From positions 1 to 64,000 of the forward strand of contig NZ_KE384383.1 in NCBI RefSeq assembly GCF_000425485.1: a stretch of 64,000 nucleotides of DNA, in the 5' to 3' direction. This document shows positions 51,347 to 60,039 of this stretch, one piece after another; position 1 is the first letter of the stretch, and the number at the start of each line of letters is the position of its first letter. The notes beneath the pieces were generated by a model. The model had not been told where the DNA came from. It did not search any database and saw nothing but the letters and a program-made list of their open reading frames with translations. Origin of the DNA: Flavobacterium tegetincola DSM 22377 (lineage in GTDB: Bacteria > Bacteroidota > Bacteroidia > Flavobacteriales > Flavobacteriaceae). The translations under genes were made by a program, and so were the position numbers.

Positions 51347-52762
51347 TTATTTTCTTCTTTCCAAAAGGACTACGTTTTCCACATGGTGCGTTTGCGGAAA
51401 CATATCCACAGGACGAACGCGTGTTACGCTGTATTTCTCATCCATTAGTGCCAAATCACGGGCTTGAGTTGCCGAATTACAACTTACATACACTACTTTT
51501 TCAGGAGCGATTTTCATAATTTGTTCAATAACATCTTTATGCATTCCATCGCGTGGTGGATCCGTGATAATTACGTCTGGCTTTCCGTGTTGCGCAATAA
51601 AAGCTTCGTTAAAGACAACTTTCATATCGCCTACGAAAAAGTCGCAATTGGTAATTTCATTTCGTTTTGCATTTTCTTTTGCATCGGCAATTGCTTCAGG
51701 AACAGCTTCAACACCAATAACTTTTTTCGCTTGACGCGAAACAAATTGGGCAATCGTTCCTGTTCCAGTATATAAATCGTAAACAATTTCTTCTCCAGTT
51801 AATCCAGCAAAATCGCGTGTAATTTTATACAATTCATACGCTTGTTCTGAATTGGTTTGGTAAAATGATTTTGCATTAATACTAAAATGCAAGCCTTCCA
51901 TTTCTTCCAAAATATAGTCACGGCCTTTGTACAAATGTACTTTTTGGTCGTAAATGGTATCATTTGGCTTGCCGTTAATTACATATTGTAACGAAGTAAT
52001 CTCTGGAAAACGATCTGCAATAAAGTTCAATAAAAGTTCCCGATTCTCTTTCTGTTCTTCAAAAAACTGAATCAAAACCATAGTTTCGCCAGTTGAAGCC
52101 GTTCGAATCATTAAGGTTCTTAAAAAGCCTTCGTGGTTTCTAGGATTGAAAAAAGCTAACTTATTTTCGATAGCAAAAGCACGAATCTCATTCCTGATCG
52201 CATTAGAGGGATCTTGCTGCAAATGACATTTTTCAATATTTAAAATTTTGTCCCACATTTTTTGAATATGGAAACCCAGTGCATCTTTGTTTTCAAATAT
52301 TTCGTCGCTGTTCAATTCTTCTTCCGTCATCCAGCGCGCGTTTGAAAAACCAAATTCCATTTTGTTTCGGTAGAAAAACTGTTCCTTGGAGCCTAAAATA
52401 GGTTCAAATTCAGGAATTTCTATTTTTCCAATGCGTTGCAAATGATTTTTAACTTCATTTTGTTTGTAATACAACTGCTGATCGTATTTCATGTTTTGCC
52501 ACTTGCAACCGCCACAAACGCCAAAATGTTGGCATACAGGTTCAGTTCTGTGCTCTGAAAATTCATGAAAACGAACGGCTTTTCCTTCATAATACGCTTT
52601 ACGCTTTTTGAAAGTTTGCACATCCACAACATCTCCCGGAACTACATTGGGAATAAAAACCACTTTGCCATCAGGCGCTTTGGCTACAGAAACACCCTTG
52701 GCGCCTGCATCTAAAACCTTAATGTGGTTGAAAACAATTTTATTGGTAATTTTTCTAGACAT
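51347..52762 (-). CDS. rlmD: 23S rRNA (uracil-C5)-methyltransferase RlmD
   Basis: 471 aa. N-terminal TRAM-like RNA-binding domain (about 1-65), iron-sulfur cluster Cys in CQHFGVCGGCKWQ and a later partner Cys, then the TrmA-type Rossmann domain with YDLYTGTGTIAQFVS, DVIITDPPRDGMH and the catalytic VYVSCNSATQARDL. It methylates U1939 (E. coli numbering) of 23S rRNA or a neighbouring uridine (RlmCD type). Full length. Presumably heads the transcript with DUF6452 and DUF6048. Confidence 0.94.
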   Translation of the reverse strand: MSRKITNKIVFNHIKVLDAGAKGVSVAKAPDGKVVFIPNVVPGDVVDVQTFKKRKAYYEGKAVRFHEFSEHRTEPVCQHFGVCGGCKWQNMKYDQQLYYKQNEVKNHLQRIGKIEIPEFEPILGSKEQFFYRNKMEFGFSNARWMTEEELNSDEIFENKDALGFHIQKMWDKILNIEKCHLQQDPSNAIRNEIRAFAIENKLAFFNPRNHEGFLRTLMIRTASTGETMVLIQFFEEQKENRELLLNFIADRFPEITSLQYVINGKPNDTIYDQKVHLYKGRDYILEEMEGLHFSINAKSFYQTNSEQAYELYKITRDFAGLTGEEIVYDLYTGTGTIAQFVSRQAKKVIGVEAVPEAIADAKENAKRNEITNCDFFVGDMKVVFNEAFIAQHGKPDVIITDPPRDGMHKDVIEQIMKIAPEKVVYVSCNSATQARDLALMDEKYSVTRVRPVDMFPQTHHVENVVLLERRK

Positions 52763-52905
52763 GGGGCAAAAATAAGTTTTTATTAGATTTTAAATTCAAA
52801 AATCAAGATAATTTATAAAAATGAAATTTAATTGAACCTACTTTACAGTATTTATCCGATTTTTGCGTAGTTTTCAAAAAAAAAAGTAATTAAAAGCACA
52901 AGGGC

Positions 52906-53952
52906 ATGAAACTCTATACGCGTCTATCTAAAATCAATTTCTTAAAAAACCGCTATGCTGCAAAGTTTTTCTTTGTCGCTGTATTTGGACTACTAATTCC
53001 AATTGTAGTTTTGCTCTACTTTGTGATTTATTTAAAACGTCATTTAGCACCATTGGATCTATTTCTCGTTGCTTTACTTATTGTTTTGCTTATTGCAGTG
53101 GTACTGTTTTTTCTGTTTAAAGCCTTGTTTTTGCCTGTAATAAAAGGAGCTTCGGCTTTGGTAGAATATGAAACGACTCTAAAAATGCCTGCTTTACCTG
53201 CTGATTTTACGGACGAGCCTGGAATTATTCTTAAAAACATACAATCTTTGGTTCAAACCAATCAGCGGTTACTTGCCGACAAAAAAGAATTGTGTGATGT
53301 ATTGACTACCGACTTGCGCGATCAAACCTTGAATACGGAACATCTTTTAGAAACAATCAACAAGACGACTACCAATGGTGAGGTGAAAAATTTGTCAGTT
53401 TTGGCAATGCAATCGGTTCAGCAGCAAATTAATTTTGTAAATACGTACGTTGAAATTTTGGCACAAGAAGAAATCATCAATAAGCAACCGATTAAAGTTC
53501 GGAAGGTAAACGTTCAAGAACTGCTTGAGGAAGTAAAATTGAAACGTAAGGCTGCTTTGGAAGAAAAAAATATTCAGCTGACTTTTAGTTTGAAATACGT
53601 TAGGATACGACTAAAAGTAAGTAATACTTTGTTTTTACAAGCTTTAGGCTATTTGGTTGACAATGCAATAAAACATGCACCTGAAAATTCTAAAATTGAA
53701 ATTACTACGGAGAAACACCGCGGTAGGTTGGTATTGCAAATTAGAGATTACGGTATTGGATTTAATGCACGTCAAGCGGAAAAGATTTTTAGTAAATTTC
53801 AAACAGTAGAAGCCGAAGAAGCATACAGTCCGATAACGGGCGTGTATCTTGCGGGTCAAATTATTGATCGTTTTGGTGGAAGTATCGTTGCAGAAAGTGA
53901 TGGATTAAATCAAGGAGCAAAATTTATTATAGAACTTAAATTGCAACGCTAG
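52906..53952 (+). CDS. Histidine-kinase-like membrane protein lacking the phospho-His
   Basis: 348 aa. Two membrane helices (about 21-45 and 51-75), a short linker, a dimerisation-like helix and a C-terminal ATPase domain with N box LVDNAIKHAPENS and G1 box RDYGIGF. Where HisKA kinases read HDLR, this protein reads TDLR (Thr135), so the usual phosphoacceptor is absent; the G2 box is also degraded (PITGVYLAGQ). No response-regulator gene adjoins it. It may bind ATP and signal by contact or work with another kinase. A pseudokinase role is inference. Confidence 0.82.
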   Translation: MKLYTRLSKINFLKNRYAAKFFFVAVFGLLIPIVVLLYFVIYLKRHLAPLDLFLVALLIVLLIAVVLFFLFKALFLPVIKGASALVEYETTLKMPALPADFTDEPGIILKNIQSLVQTNQRLLADKKELCDVLTTDLRDQTLNTEHLLETINKTTTNGEVKNLSVLAMQSVQQQINFVNTYVEILAQEEIINKQPIKVRKVNVQELLEEVKLKRKAALEEKNIQLTFSLKYVRIRLKVSNTLFLQALGYLVDNAIKHAPENSKIEITTEKHRGRLVLQIRDYGIGFNARQAEKIFSKFQTVEAEEAYSPITGVYLAGQIIDRFGGSIVAESDGLNQGAKFIIELKLQR

Positions 53953-54073
53953 ATTTTAAAACTTGACAGTAAGTTATTTAAAATTGTTTTAAGCGGTTTT
54001 ACGGCTTATCAATTTGTTAAAAGCTTTCTTTAGCCATTTATATAGTGTATATTGCGGGTCAATTTAGAAAGAC

Positions 54074-54187
54074 ATGCATCATTATTTTTATGCTACTTTA
54101 AACGCGCTTGCATTTGGACAATTAATATCTTTGTCTCATCTGCATGACGACTCCTTCTTAAAAAGTTCTAAAGAGTTTATAAAGTAA
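54074..54187 (+). CDS. Possible small protein (37 aa)
   Basis: ATG 54074 to TAA 54185-54187: MHHYFYATLNALAFGQLISL then SHLHDDSFLKSSKEFIK. It has a slightly hydrophobic first half and no homology I recognise. A 7-bp GC hairpin (CCCTGTC-N8-GACAGGG, 54189-54210) follows immediately. The surrounding region (53953-54360) holds no other gene. Could be chance. Confidence 0.25.
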   Translation: MHHYFYATLNALAFGQLISLSHLHDDSFLKSSKEFIK

Positions 54188-54188
54188 G

Positions 54189-54210
54189 CCCTGTCACACC
54201 CAAGACAGGG
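54189..54210. other. GC-rich hairpin in gene-free region
   Basis: CCCTGTC/GACAGGG, 8-nt loop, no T run. It stands out against the AT-rich surroundings. A -7-like TATCTTTG lies 50-60 nt upstream on the plus strand (about 54130-54137), so a small RNA is possible. Confidence 0.35.
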
Positions 54211-54360
54211 AAATCTTCCGATTCCTTTATATATTTAAAATCATCAACTGCTTTCAATAGCCTTTTTTATAGCGCTCCATTCTAAACAAAATGTTGTAGA
54301 ACAGAACACTTTGGGTATTTGTTAAAAAAGCTTTAGAACAGTGATACAACAGAACAAAAA

Positions 54361-54750
54361 ATGATACAAGAAGCACAACAAGAAATTTTATTGACTACCG
54401 GAATTTATGATTTGATTAAAGATCACGTAAGACGCAAGAAAGCTACGCCAGAAGAGGAAGAAGTGCTTTTAAAGCAACTTAAAAAAGCAAAGCAAGTGAC
54501 TCGGAAAAACCTTCCTATGGATGTGGTAACCGTTGATGCAGAAGTGACGATTAAGGACACGCTTACTAATGAAGAAGAAATTTACACCTTTGTAGCACCG
54601 GATAAAGCCAAAAGACGCAATAATACAGAGTCTATTTTGAGTACAATGGGTCTGGCACTTGTGGGATGCAAAATTGGCGATGTAATCCATTGGAATTTCA
54701 ATAACCAAGAGAAACAAATGGAAATTATAGCGGTAGAACGATTGGCATAA
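54361..54750 (+). CDS. GreA/GreB-family C-terminal-domain protein (Rnk-like)
   Basis: 129 aa. An N-terminal helical segment (about 1-50) and a C-terminal GreA_GreB domain (about 55-128, EEEIYTFVAPDKAKRRNN ... STMGLALVGCKIGDVIHWNF ... MEIIAVERLA). The N-terminal part is too short for the full GreA coiled coil, so it is a Gre-factor homologue such as Rnk that can touch RNA polymerase. Ends in a strong terminator. Confidence 0.85.
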   Translation: MIQEAQQEILLTTGIYDLIKDHVRRKKATPEEEEVLLKQLKKAKQVTRKNLPMDVVTVDAEVTIKDTLTNEEEIYTFVAPDKAKRRNNTESILSTMGLALVGCKIGDVIHWNFNNQEKQMEIIAVERLA

Positions 54751-54767
54751 TTAACTGTTTTCAATAG

Positions 54768-54808
54768 TAAAAAAGTCGGTAGTTTATTCGTAAACTACTG
54801 ACTTTTTT
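54768..54808 (+). terminator. Terminator of the Gre-like gene
   Basis: AGTCGGTAGTTTA-TTCG-TAAACTACTGACT stem (one G-U) with A and T runs. Confidence 0.9.
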
Positions 54809-54987
54809 GCGTAGAATCCACTTATTATGTCCAACGTAAAGCCGCGGAATGGTGCTAATTTTTGTTTTTATTGAGTTGACTGCTACCTAATAAAATAATT
54901 TGAAATCGTTTTAAAAGTTCTCTAAAATGTTTCCTATACATCAGGTTTCTCATTAAAGTCTAGAACGAGAATTTCTAAATTTTAGCC

Positions 54988-55104
54988 ATGATTATTTGTA
55001 ACAAAACACGTTTTTTAATTCATGAGAGTTCCCGTCATTTAGTAGCTCATCGCCAACAATATTCGGGTGAACTGATGACTAAAAGGGTATTGAAAATCAT
55101 GTAA
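54988..55104 (+). CDS. Possible small ORF or gene remnant (38 aa)
   Basis: ATG 54988 to TAA 55104. Protein-like composition (HESSRHLVAHRQQYSGEL), but no homology I can name. It sits in the 54809-55318 gene-free stretch and could be a decayed gene fragment. Low confidence. Confidence 0.2.
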   Translation: MIICNKTRFLIHESSRHLVAHRQQYSGELMTKRVLKIM

Positions 55105-55318
55105 AAAACACAATACATTAATGCGGTTTTTCATTGTCCAATGCGTTTCAAAGCGTGCTAGATATTTTAACATGTTAAATATATGATTTATTTTTTACTG
55201 TAGAATAGCTCTCGTTTTTTTTTAAAATCATTCTGATTGTTTACATTTTAACCGGAAGGCCTTTTCTTTCCCTTGTTAAACTTCCCCCAAACCATTTCAT
55301 TAAAAATCTATAAAAGTT

Positions 55319-55326
55319 TAACTTTG
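55319..55326 (+). promoter_or_regulatory. -7 box of the osmC-like gene
   Basis: TAACTTTG, exact TAnnTTTG, 23 nt before ATG 55350. Confidence 0.5.
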
Positions 55327-55349
55327 AGATAATTCAAAAAAAAACTGTT

Positions 55350-55760
55350 ATGAAAAGAAATGCAACCGCCGTTTGGAAAGGCACATTAAAAGAAGGAAAT
55401 GGAGTATTAACTACGGATAGTAAGGTTTTGGACAATTCGCAATATTCGTTTAAAACACGTTTTGAAAATGGTATTGGAACCAATCCAGAAGAATTAATTG
55501 CAGCGGCTCATTCAGGCTGTTTTACGATGCAATTGTCAGCATACTTAACCGAAGCTGGTTTTGAAATTGACACACTTGAAACCGAATGTGCTGTTGATTT
55601 TCAAGATAAAAGTGTGGTAGGATCGCATTTGATGGTCAAAGGTAAAGTAAAGGATATTTCTGCAGAAGATTTTCAAAAGTGGGTGACAAAAGCAGAGGAA
55701 ACGTGTCCGATTTCTAGATTGTTAGATACAAAAATTACTTCGGAAGCTACTTTATTATAG
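55350..55760 (+). CDS. OsmC-family peroxiredoxin
   Basis: 136 aa, OsmC/Ohr fold with the two catalytic cysteines: Cys57 in AAHSGCFTMQLS and Cys119 in ETCPISRLL. Reduces organic or fatty-acid hydroperoxides. Start MKRNATAVWKGTLKEGNG is the family N-terminus. The OsmC (not Ohr) pattern is suggested by the N-terminal WKG. Single gene followed by a terminator. Confidence 0.93.
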   Translation: MKRNATAVWKGTLKEGNGVLTTDSKVLDNSQYSFKTRFENGIGTNPEELIAAAHSGCFTMQLSAYLTEAGFEIDTLETECAVDFQDKSVVGSHLMVKGKVKDISAEDFQKWVTKAEETCPISRLLDTKITSEATLL

Positions 55761-55776
55761 TTAAGCTTCTCAATAG

Positions 55777-55816
55777 ATAAAATCGCATTGTGTTAAAAGA
55801 CATGATGCGATTTTTT
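55777..55816 (+). terminator. Terminator of the osmC-like gene
   Basis: AAAATCGCAT/ATGCGATTTT stem, 16-nt loop, T6. It lies within the longer reading frame upstream of rocD, another reason to use the later rocD start. Confidence 0.8.
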
Positions 55817-55854
55817 AAATATATAGAATCGACATTAATTCGTTTAAATTTTGC

Positions 55855-55862
55855 TAAATTTG
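55855..55862 (+). promoter_or_regulatory. -7 box of rocD
   Basis: TAAATTTG, exact TAnnTTTG, 68 nt before ATG 55931, inside the over-long frame that opens at 55790. Confidence 0.5.
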
Positions 55863-55930
55863 GCACAAATAAGGATGATTTCTCTCCCAAAAGCAGGAAT
55901 AAAAGCATATTAAGAAAAAATTACACTACA

Positions 55931-57211
55931 ATGGCAGTTTTGGACAAACGCACTTCGCAAGAAATTATCAATTTAGAAAACAAGTATGGCGCTCACAATT
56001 ACCATCCACTTCCAGTGGTTTTGAGTAAAGGAGATGGAGTTTACGTTTGGGATGTAGAAGGAAAAAAGTACTACGATTTCCTTTCTGCGTATTCTGCCGT
56101 AAATCAAGGACATTGCCATCCAAAAATTGTTGGAGCAATGACCAAGCAAGCCGAAACATTGACGCTTACTTCTCGTGCTTTCTTTAACGATCAACTAGGT
56201 CCTTACGAAGAGTATTTAACCAGTTATTTTGGTTTTGACAAAGTGTTGCCAATGAATACGGGTGCTGAAGCTGTGGAAACCGCCTTGAAAATTTGCCGTA
56301 AATGGGCTTATGAAGTAAAAGGTATTCCAGAAAACCAAGCATTAATAATTGTGGCAGACGGAAATTTCCACGGAAGAACGACTACGATTATTTCATTTTC
56401 AAACGATACCAATGCACGAAAAAACTTTGGTCCGTACACGGATGGTTTTATTTCAATTCCTTATGATAATATTGAAGCGCTAGAAGAAGTTTTAAAAAAT
56501 AATTCTAATGTTGCAGGATTCTTAGTAGAACCTATTCAAGGAGAAGCAGGCGTTTATACGCCCGCTAACGACTATATGATGAAAGTGAAAAACTTGTGTA
56601 ACCAACACAATGTGTTGTTTATGGCAGATGAAATTCAAACAGGTATTGCAAGAACCGGATCGCTTCTAGCGGTTTGTGGAGATTGTAATTGTCAGAATGC
56701 TTGTGAGCGTCAAGAAACGTATGCAAGACCTGATATGTTGATTTTAGGGAAAGCCATTTCTGGAGGTGTGTATCCCGTTTCGGCAGTTTTAGCTGATGAT
56801 GCAATTATGAATGTGATTAAACCAGGTCAACACGGTTCAACATTTGGTGGAAATCCTGTTGCAGCAGCGGTTGCAATTGCAGCATTGGATGTAGTGAACG
56901 ACGAGAATTTAGCACAAAACGCAAGAAAATTAGGTAAAATGTTCCGTGAAAAGATGCAAGATTTTATCAGTACTTCTACCATTGCCACTTTAGTGCGTGG
57001 AAAAGGTTTACTAAATGCTGTAGTGATTAACGATACAGAAGACAGCGATACCGCCTGGAATATTTGTATGCGCTTGAGAGATAACGGCCTTTTGGCTAAA
57101 CCCACTCACGGAAACATCATTAGATTTGCTCCACCTTTAGTAATGAATGAAGAGCAATTATTGGATTGCACCCGAATTATTATTGATACGTTGAAAGAGT
57201 TTGAGAAATAG
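55931..57211 (+). CDS. rocD: Ornithine-oxo-acid transaminase with Cys insertion
   Basis: 426 aa from ATG 55931. Class III aminotransferase: [45 protein letters not shown] and PLP lysine 274 in [17 protein letters not shown]. It converts ornithine and 2-oxoglutarate to glutamate semialdehyde and glutamate. Between the aspartate region and the PLP lysine there is an insertion [10 protein letters not shown] (Cys249, 252, 254, 258) absent from the human and B. subtilis enzymes as I recall them; it looks like a metal or iron-sulfur ligand set. Single gene flanked by terminators. Confidence 0.93.
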   Translation: MAVLDKRTSQEIINLENKYGAHNYHPLPVVLSKGDGVYVWDVEGKKYYDFLSAYSAVNQGHCHPKIVGAMTKQAETLTLTSRAFFNDQLGPYEEYLTSYFGFDKVLPMNTGAEAVETALKICRKWAYEVKGIPENQALIIVADGNFHGRTTTIISFSNDTNARKNFGPYTDGFISIPYDNIEALEEVLKNNSNVAGFLVEPIQGEAGVYTPANDYMMKVKNLCNQHNVLFMADEIQTGIARTGSLLAVCGDCNCQNACERQETYARPDMLILGKAISGGVYPVSAVLADDAIMNVIKPGQHGSTFGGNPVAAAVAIAALDVVNDENLAQNARKLGKMFREKMQDFISTSTIATLVRGKGLLNAVVINDTEDSDTAWNICMRLRDNGLLAKPTHGNIIRFAPPLVMNEEQLLDCTRIIIDTLKEFEK

Positions 57212-57287
57212 AAAGCGTTGAGAACTGTGACTTAATTCTAAATAAACTAAAATGTTTGTTTCATCTTAGGTTTAGATGCATAAAAAT

Positions 57288-57326
57288 AGAAAATCCGCTT
57301 TACAATTTGTAAAGCGGATTTTTTGA
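57288..57326. terminator. Bidirectional terminator after rocD
   Basis: AATCCGCTTTACA/TGTAAAGCGGATT stem, 3-nt loop, T6 on the plus side. Confidence 0.92.
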
Positions 57327-57348
57327 TAAATATAAAATCTATACAAGA

Positions 57349-57678
57349 TTACAATCCTTGCATTTCATTCAATCGTTCTTGCAATAAAACAGGGTCATTC
57401 ATAACAGCCCAGCCAAAGATAGCGATGAAGGCAACTAAAGTAATAATTCCAATAATGTTCAGAACTAAACCAATTATTGCTAAAATCCGTCCTGTTTTTA
57501 AATTACTGTAATTATCATACATCTCTGAATTTAGAGCGTACAATGCCATATCTTTCTTAGCCATCACTAATGCAATGATACTAAAAATAATTCCAACGAA
57601 GTAAAAGCAGCAACCTAGAATTGACAGAATTCCGAGTACCAAGACAGCGGTTGCATTAGGTAATTTTTGTTGTTCCAT
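57349..57678 (-). CDS. CCC-motif membrane protein
   Basis: 109 aa, three membrane helices: GILSILGCCFYFVGIIFSIIALVMAKKD gives the name-giving Cys pair region, then RILAIIGLVLNIIGIITLVAF. DUF4190-like small membrane protein of Bacteroidetes. Unknown function. Follows the DUF2752 gene by 28 nt on the same strand; the two families often travel together. Confidence 0.87.
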   Translation of the reverse strand: MEQQKLPNATAVLVLGILSILGCCFYFVGIIFSIIALVMAKKDMALYALNSEMYDNYSNLKTGRILAIIGLVLNIIGIITLVAFIAIFGWAVMNDPVLLQERLNEMQGL

Positions 57679-57706
57679 AAGTAATAAAAATTTGGTTTAA
57701 ATTTGA

Positions 57707-57991
57707 TTAATAATTGATTAATTTGTAAAAGTAGGCAATAATCATGATAGCTGCGTTTAAAATAGCAATCGGAATGATAAATTTTGTATAATTCCGACTC
57801 TTGTCTACAAAATGCAAACCGATTAAAATAAACAAAGGGATTGTGGTATAAATTGCCGGAAACATAGTAAACGCCTGTGAAAAATCGCCTTGAGCTACCA
57901 TTACTGTAGCACGCTGCATGCCACAACCCGGACAATCCAGGCCAAACAACTTTTTACTCACGCACGGAATCATAAGGTCTTCGACTTCCAA
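57707..57991 (-). CDS. DUF2752 membrane protein
   Basis: 94 aa with the DUF2752 motif FGLDCPGCGMQRA (CPxCG) and two C-terminal helices. The start is probably TTG 57991 (giving MEVEDLMIPC, the expected family N-terminus); ATG 57973 is the fallback. DUF2752 proteins accompany CCC-motif proteins and have a possible metal or disulfide site at the Cys pair. Function unknown. Confidence 0.82.
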   Translation of the reverse strand: MEVEDLMIPCVSKKLFGLDCPGCGMQRATVMVAQGDFSQAFTMFPAIYTTIPLFILIGLHFVDKSRNYTKFIIPIAILNAAIMIIAYFYKLINY

Positions 57992-58142
57992 AATTCTTTG
58001 TTTACTGCAATTTTACAAAATATTTGTAAACTTTTGTTTTATTAGGAGATATTATTTTAAAGTTAATTACTTTTGAAGCCTAAATATCCGTTCACAATTG
58101 GTTTCTTGTTAAAATCAAACGGAGTTTAAAGCACTATTTGTC

Positions 58143-58340
58143 ATGAAAAAGTTTTTAATTCCCGCGGTTGTTATTGCAGCTATTGTTTTACTTTATGAAC
58201 AAAGTCAAGAGGTTCCAAATGTTTACATTAGTGCTGCATCCATTGCTGTATTTATGTATTTATTGTACAAATTGAATGCAAGAATTCCGCACAAAAATAA
58301 CGATTCAAATAACTCAAATAACTCAAATGATGTTCAGTAA
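58143..58340 (+). CDS. Small two-helix membrane protein with Asn/Ser tail
   Basis: 65 aa. Two hydrophobic helices and a tail NDSNNSNNSNDVQ coded by tandem 9-bp repeats (AACTCAAAT, about 58311-58330). Its 3' end overlaps the start of the Smr-domain gene, so the two are coupled. No family recognised. Confidence 0.7.
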   Translation: MKKFLIPAVVIAAIVLLYEQSQEVPNVYISAASIAVFMYLLYKLNARIPHKNNDSNNSNNSNDVQ

Positions 58341-58875
58341 AGGAGATAAAGTTACCGTTTTGGATGATGCTATGGACGGAATTGTGGTTGCTACAAATGG
58401 CGATCAAATTACGGTGTTAACTACCGATGGATTTGAAATTAAGTTTGCTCCTAAAGAATTATTAAAAATCAGTGGCGACGAAATGAAGATGGGATTGGGA
58501 ACCACGCCTGTTTCACTAATCTTACAAGAAAAGGAAATTCCTAAACCGCGCTCCTTTGTAAAAGAGAAAAAATCCAAGAAAGAAATTCCTGTTCCAGAGT
58601 TCGATTTGCACATCGAAAAATTGGTCAAAAACTTCAGGGGAATGAACAATTACGATATTTTGACGCTACAAACGGAAACGGCTCAACGCCATATCGAATT
58701 TGCCATACGAAACCGAATTCCTAAAATTGTATTTATTCACGGTGTAGGTGAAGGAGTTTTGAAAGCCGAACTGGATTTTTTATTAGGTCGTTACGATCAA
58801 GTTTCTTTTAAAGACGGTAATTATCAAAAGTACGGTTCAGGTGCTACAGAAGTTTATTTTAAGCAGAATGTTTAA
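58327..58875 (+). CDS. Smr-domain protein
   Basis: 182 aa. N-terminal small beta domain (MFSKGDKVTVLDDAMDGIVV ... TTDGFEIKFAPKELL), a linker, then a C-terminal Smr domain (about 100-180: FDLHIEKLV, AQRHIEFAIRNRIPKIVFIHGVGEGVLKAEL). Smr is a nuclease-type or nucleic-acid-binding fold, as in the tail of MutS2, but here without MutS parts. The start is ATG 58327 or 58330. Related stand-alone proteins with an extra N-terminal domain are common in Bacteroidetes. Confidence 0.9.
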   Translation: MMFSKGDKVTVLDDAMDGIVVATNGDQITVLTTDGFEIKFAPKELLKISGDEMKMGLGTTPVSLILQEKEIPKPRSFVKEKKSKKEIPVPEFDLHIEKLVKNFRGMNNYDILTLQTETAQRHIEFAIRNRIPKIVFIHGVGEGVLKAELDFLLGRYDQVSFKDGNYQKYGSGATEVYFKQNV

Positions 58876-58891
58876 AACAGTACTAAAATAG

Positions 58892-58933
58892 AAAAAGCCA
58901 TTAAGAAATTTTATATTCTTAATGGCTTTTTTA
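58892..58933. terminator. Bidirectional terminator
   Basis: GCCATTAAGAA/TTCTTAATGGC stem with A5 and T6 sides, between the Smr gene and the convergent lipoprotein gene. Confidence 0.9.
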
Positions 58934-58950
58934 TTGGAATTCAGCGATGT

Positions 58951-59940
58951 TTAATTCATAGTTTCAAATTCTCCAAAGATATATTCAGCACCCATATCCA
59001 CTTTTAAACTTCCTTTTGCTAATCTAATGTTCTTTAAAACAATGGTATGTTTAAAGCCATTAGTGGAAGGTAATGAGGTTACTTCAATAATCCCGCTTTG
59101 ATCGGCTATACCATTTTCTGCGGTAAAAAGTTCTTCAATTGCTGGAGTAGTTGGGGTTGGAATCGTACAGAAATACGCATCGGTTAACGATGAGGATGTA
59201 GCATTGAAAATAACGCGAGTCAATTTGTTATCTGCTGAAATAAGTCGCACTTTAGGACCTGCTGCTCCAGAGAAAAGAAAAGAGGCATCAGCGTCATTTA
59301 AGTCCAGAATAAGTGCTTGTTTGTCTAAATATTTAAATAGAAATGAAGTGTCATTTGCACACGATTTCAATCCTGTTAAACCTGAAAAAGGGGTAAATGC
59401 TTCAGCATCCGTTTGGTAAGTAACCTGTGTAAATGCCTCATTAATTTGTGTGCCTTCATCGCCCAACTCAAAAACTAAATTTTTAAAAGTCAGCGTGTGC
59501 AGGTAACCTGTTATTTGTGTGGCGCCATTGGCATCTGCCGCGCTTTTAAGTGCCGTGGTAGTAATGGTAATAGTTCCATCAGTGGCTTCACGTTCTTGAG
59601 TAACAATAGGACTAGATACTGGAACTGTGGAGCACATCGTGTTTGATGTAACATCGCCTGAATATTCTCTATAAAGCAAGCGAACTTCAGCACTACTTAT
59701 CGCTAATGTAAGTGGAGCTGAAGGTTGATCTGCAGTAATTTTATTTTCAAAACTCTTTTCTGGTAATTGAATAATTAGCGCGCGCTGGTCCTGAATTTTA
59801 TAAATGAAAAAGTCAGATGTCCCGGTTGCACATGCTTGAGCATCACTTGTATCGAAATCAAATGAAACTTGGGTCAAATCGCCGTCATCACAACTTGAAA
59901 ATAATACAGTTATAAAAAGGAGAGCAAAAAAATTTTTCAT
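58951..59940 (-). CDS. Lipoprotein with a duplicated domain, unknown
   Basis: 329 aa. Lipobox FSSC (Cys near residue 17). Two copies of one roughly 145-aa unit: residues about 30-170 (ACATGTSDFFIYKIQDQRAL ... HTLTFKNLVFELG) and about 185-325 (SCANDTSFLFKYLDKQALIL ... HTIVLKNIRLAKG). Each copy has two Cys that could form a disulfide. Not a family I can name; it is transcribed alone. Confidence 0.8.
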   Translation of the reverse strand: MKNFFALLFITVLFSSCDDGDLTQVSFDFDTSDAQACATGTSDFFIYKIQDQRALIIQLPEKSFENKITADQPSAPLTLAISSAEVRLLYREYSGDVTSNTMCSTVPVSSPIVTQEREATDGTITITTTALKSAADANGATQITGYLHTLTFKNLVFELGDEGTQINEAFTQVTYQTDAEAFTPFSGLTGLKSCANDTSFLFKYLDKQALILDLNDADASFLFSGAAGPKVRLISADNKLTRVIFNATSSSLTDAYFCTIPTPTTPAIEELFTAENGIADQSGIIEVTSLPSTNGFKHTIVLKNIRLAKGSLKVDMGAEYIFGEFETMN

Positions 59941-60008
59941 TGGGCTTTTTTATTTGAAGCAAAAATAGGCAAAAAAACCACAACTAAGAATCTGCGAAGT
60001 CTAAAGCG

Positions 60009-60035
60009 TTGTTAAACCTAAAATTTATAACTTTG
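60009..60035 (+). promoter_or_regulatory. Promoter of the cysteine desulfurase gene
   Basis: TTG (60009-60011), 16-nt spacer, TAACTTTG (60028-60035). The -7 box ends only 4 nt before ATG 60040, predicting a leaderless mRNA. Confidence 0.55.
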
Positions 60036-60039
60036 CAAC

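Noticed and set aside
55790..55930. N-terminal 47-residue extension of ornithine aminotransferase
   Set aside because: It contains the osmC-like terminator and a perfect -7 box; the family N-terminus is at ATG 55931.
58305..58332. CRISPR-like or regulatory tandem repeat
   Set aside because: Only two to three 9-bp units that encode an Asn/Ser tail; a simple coding microsatellite.
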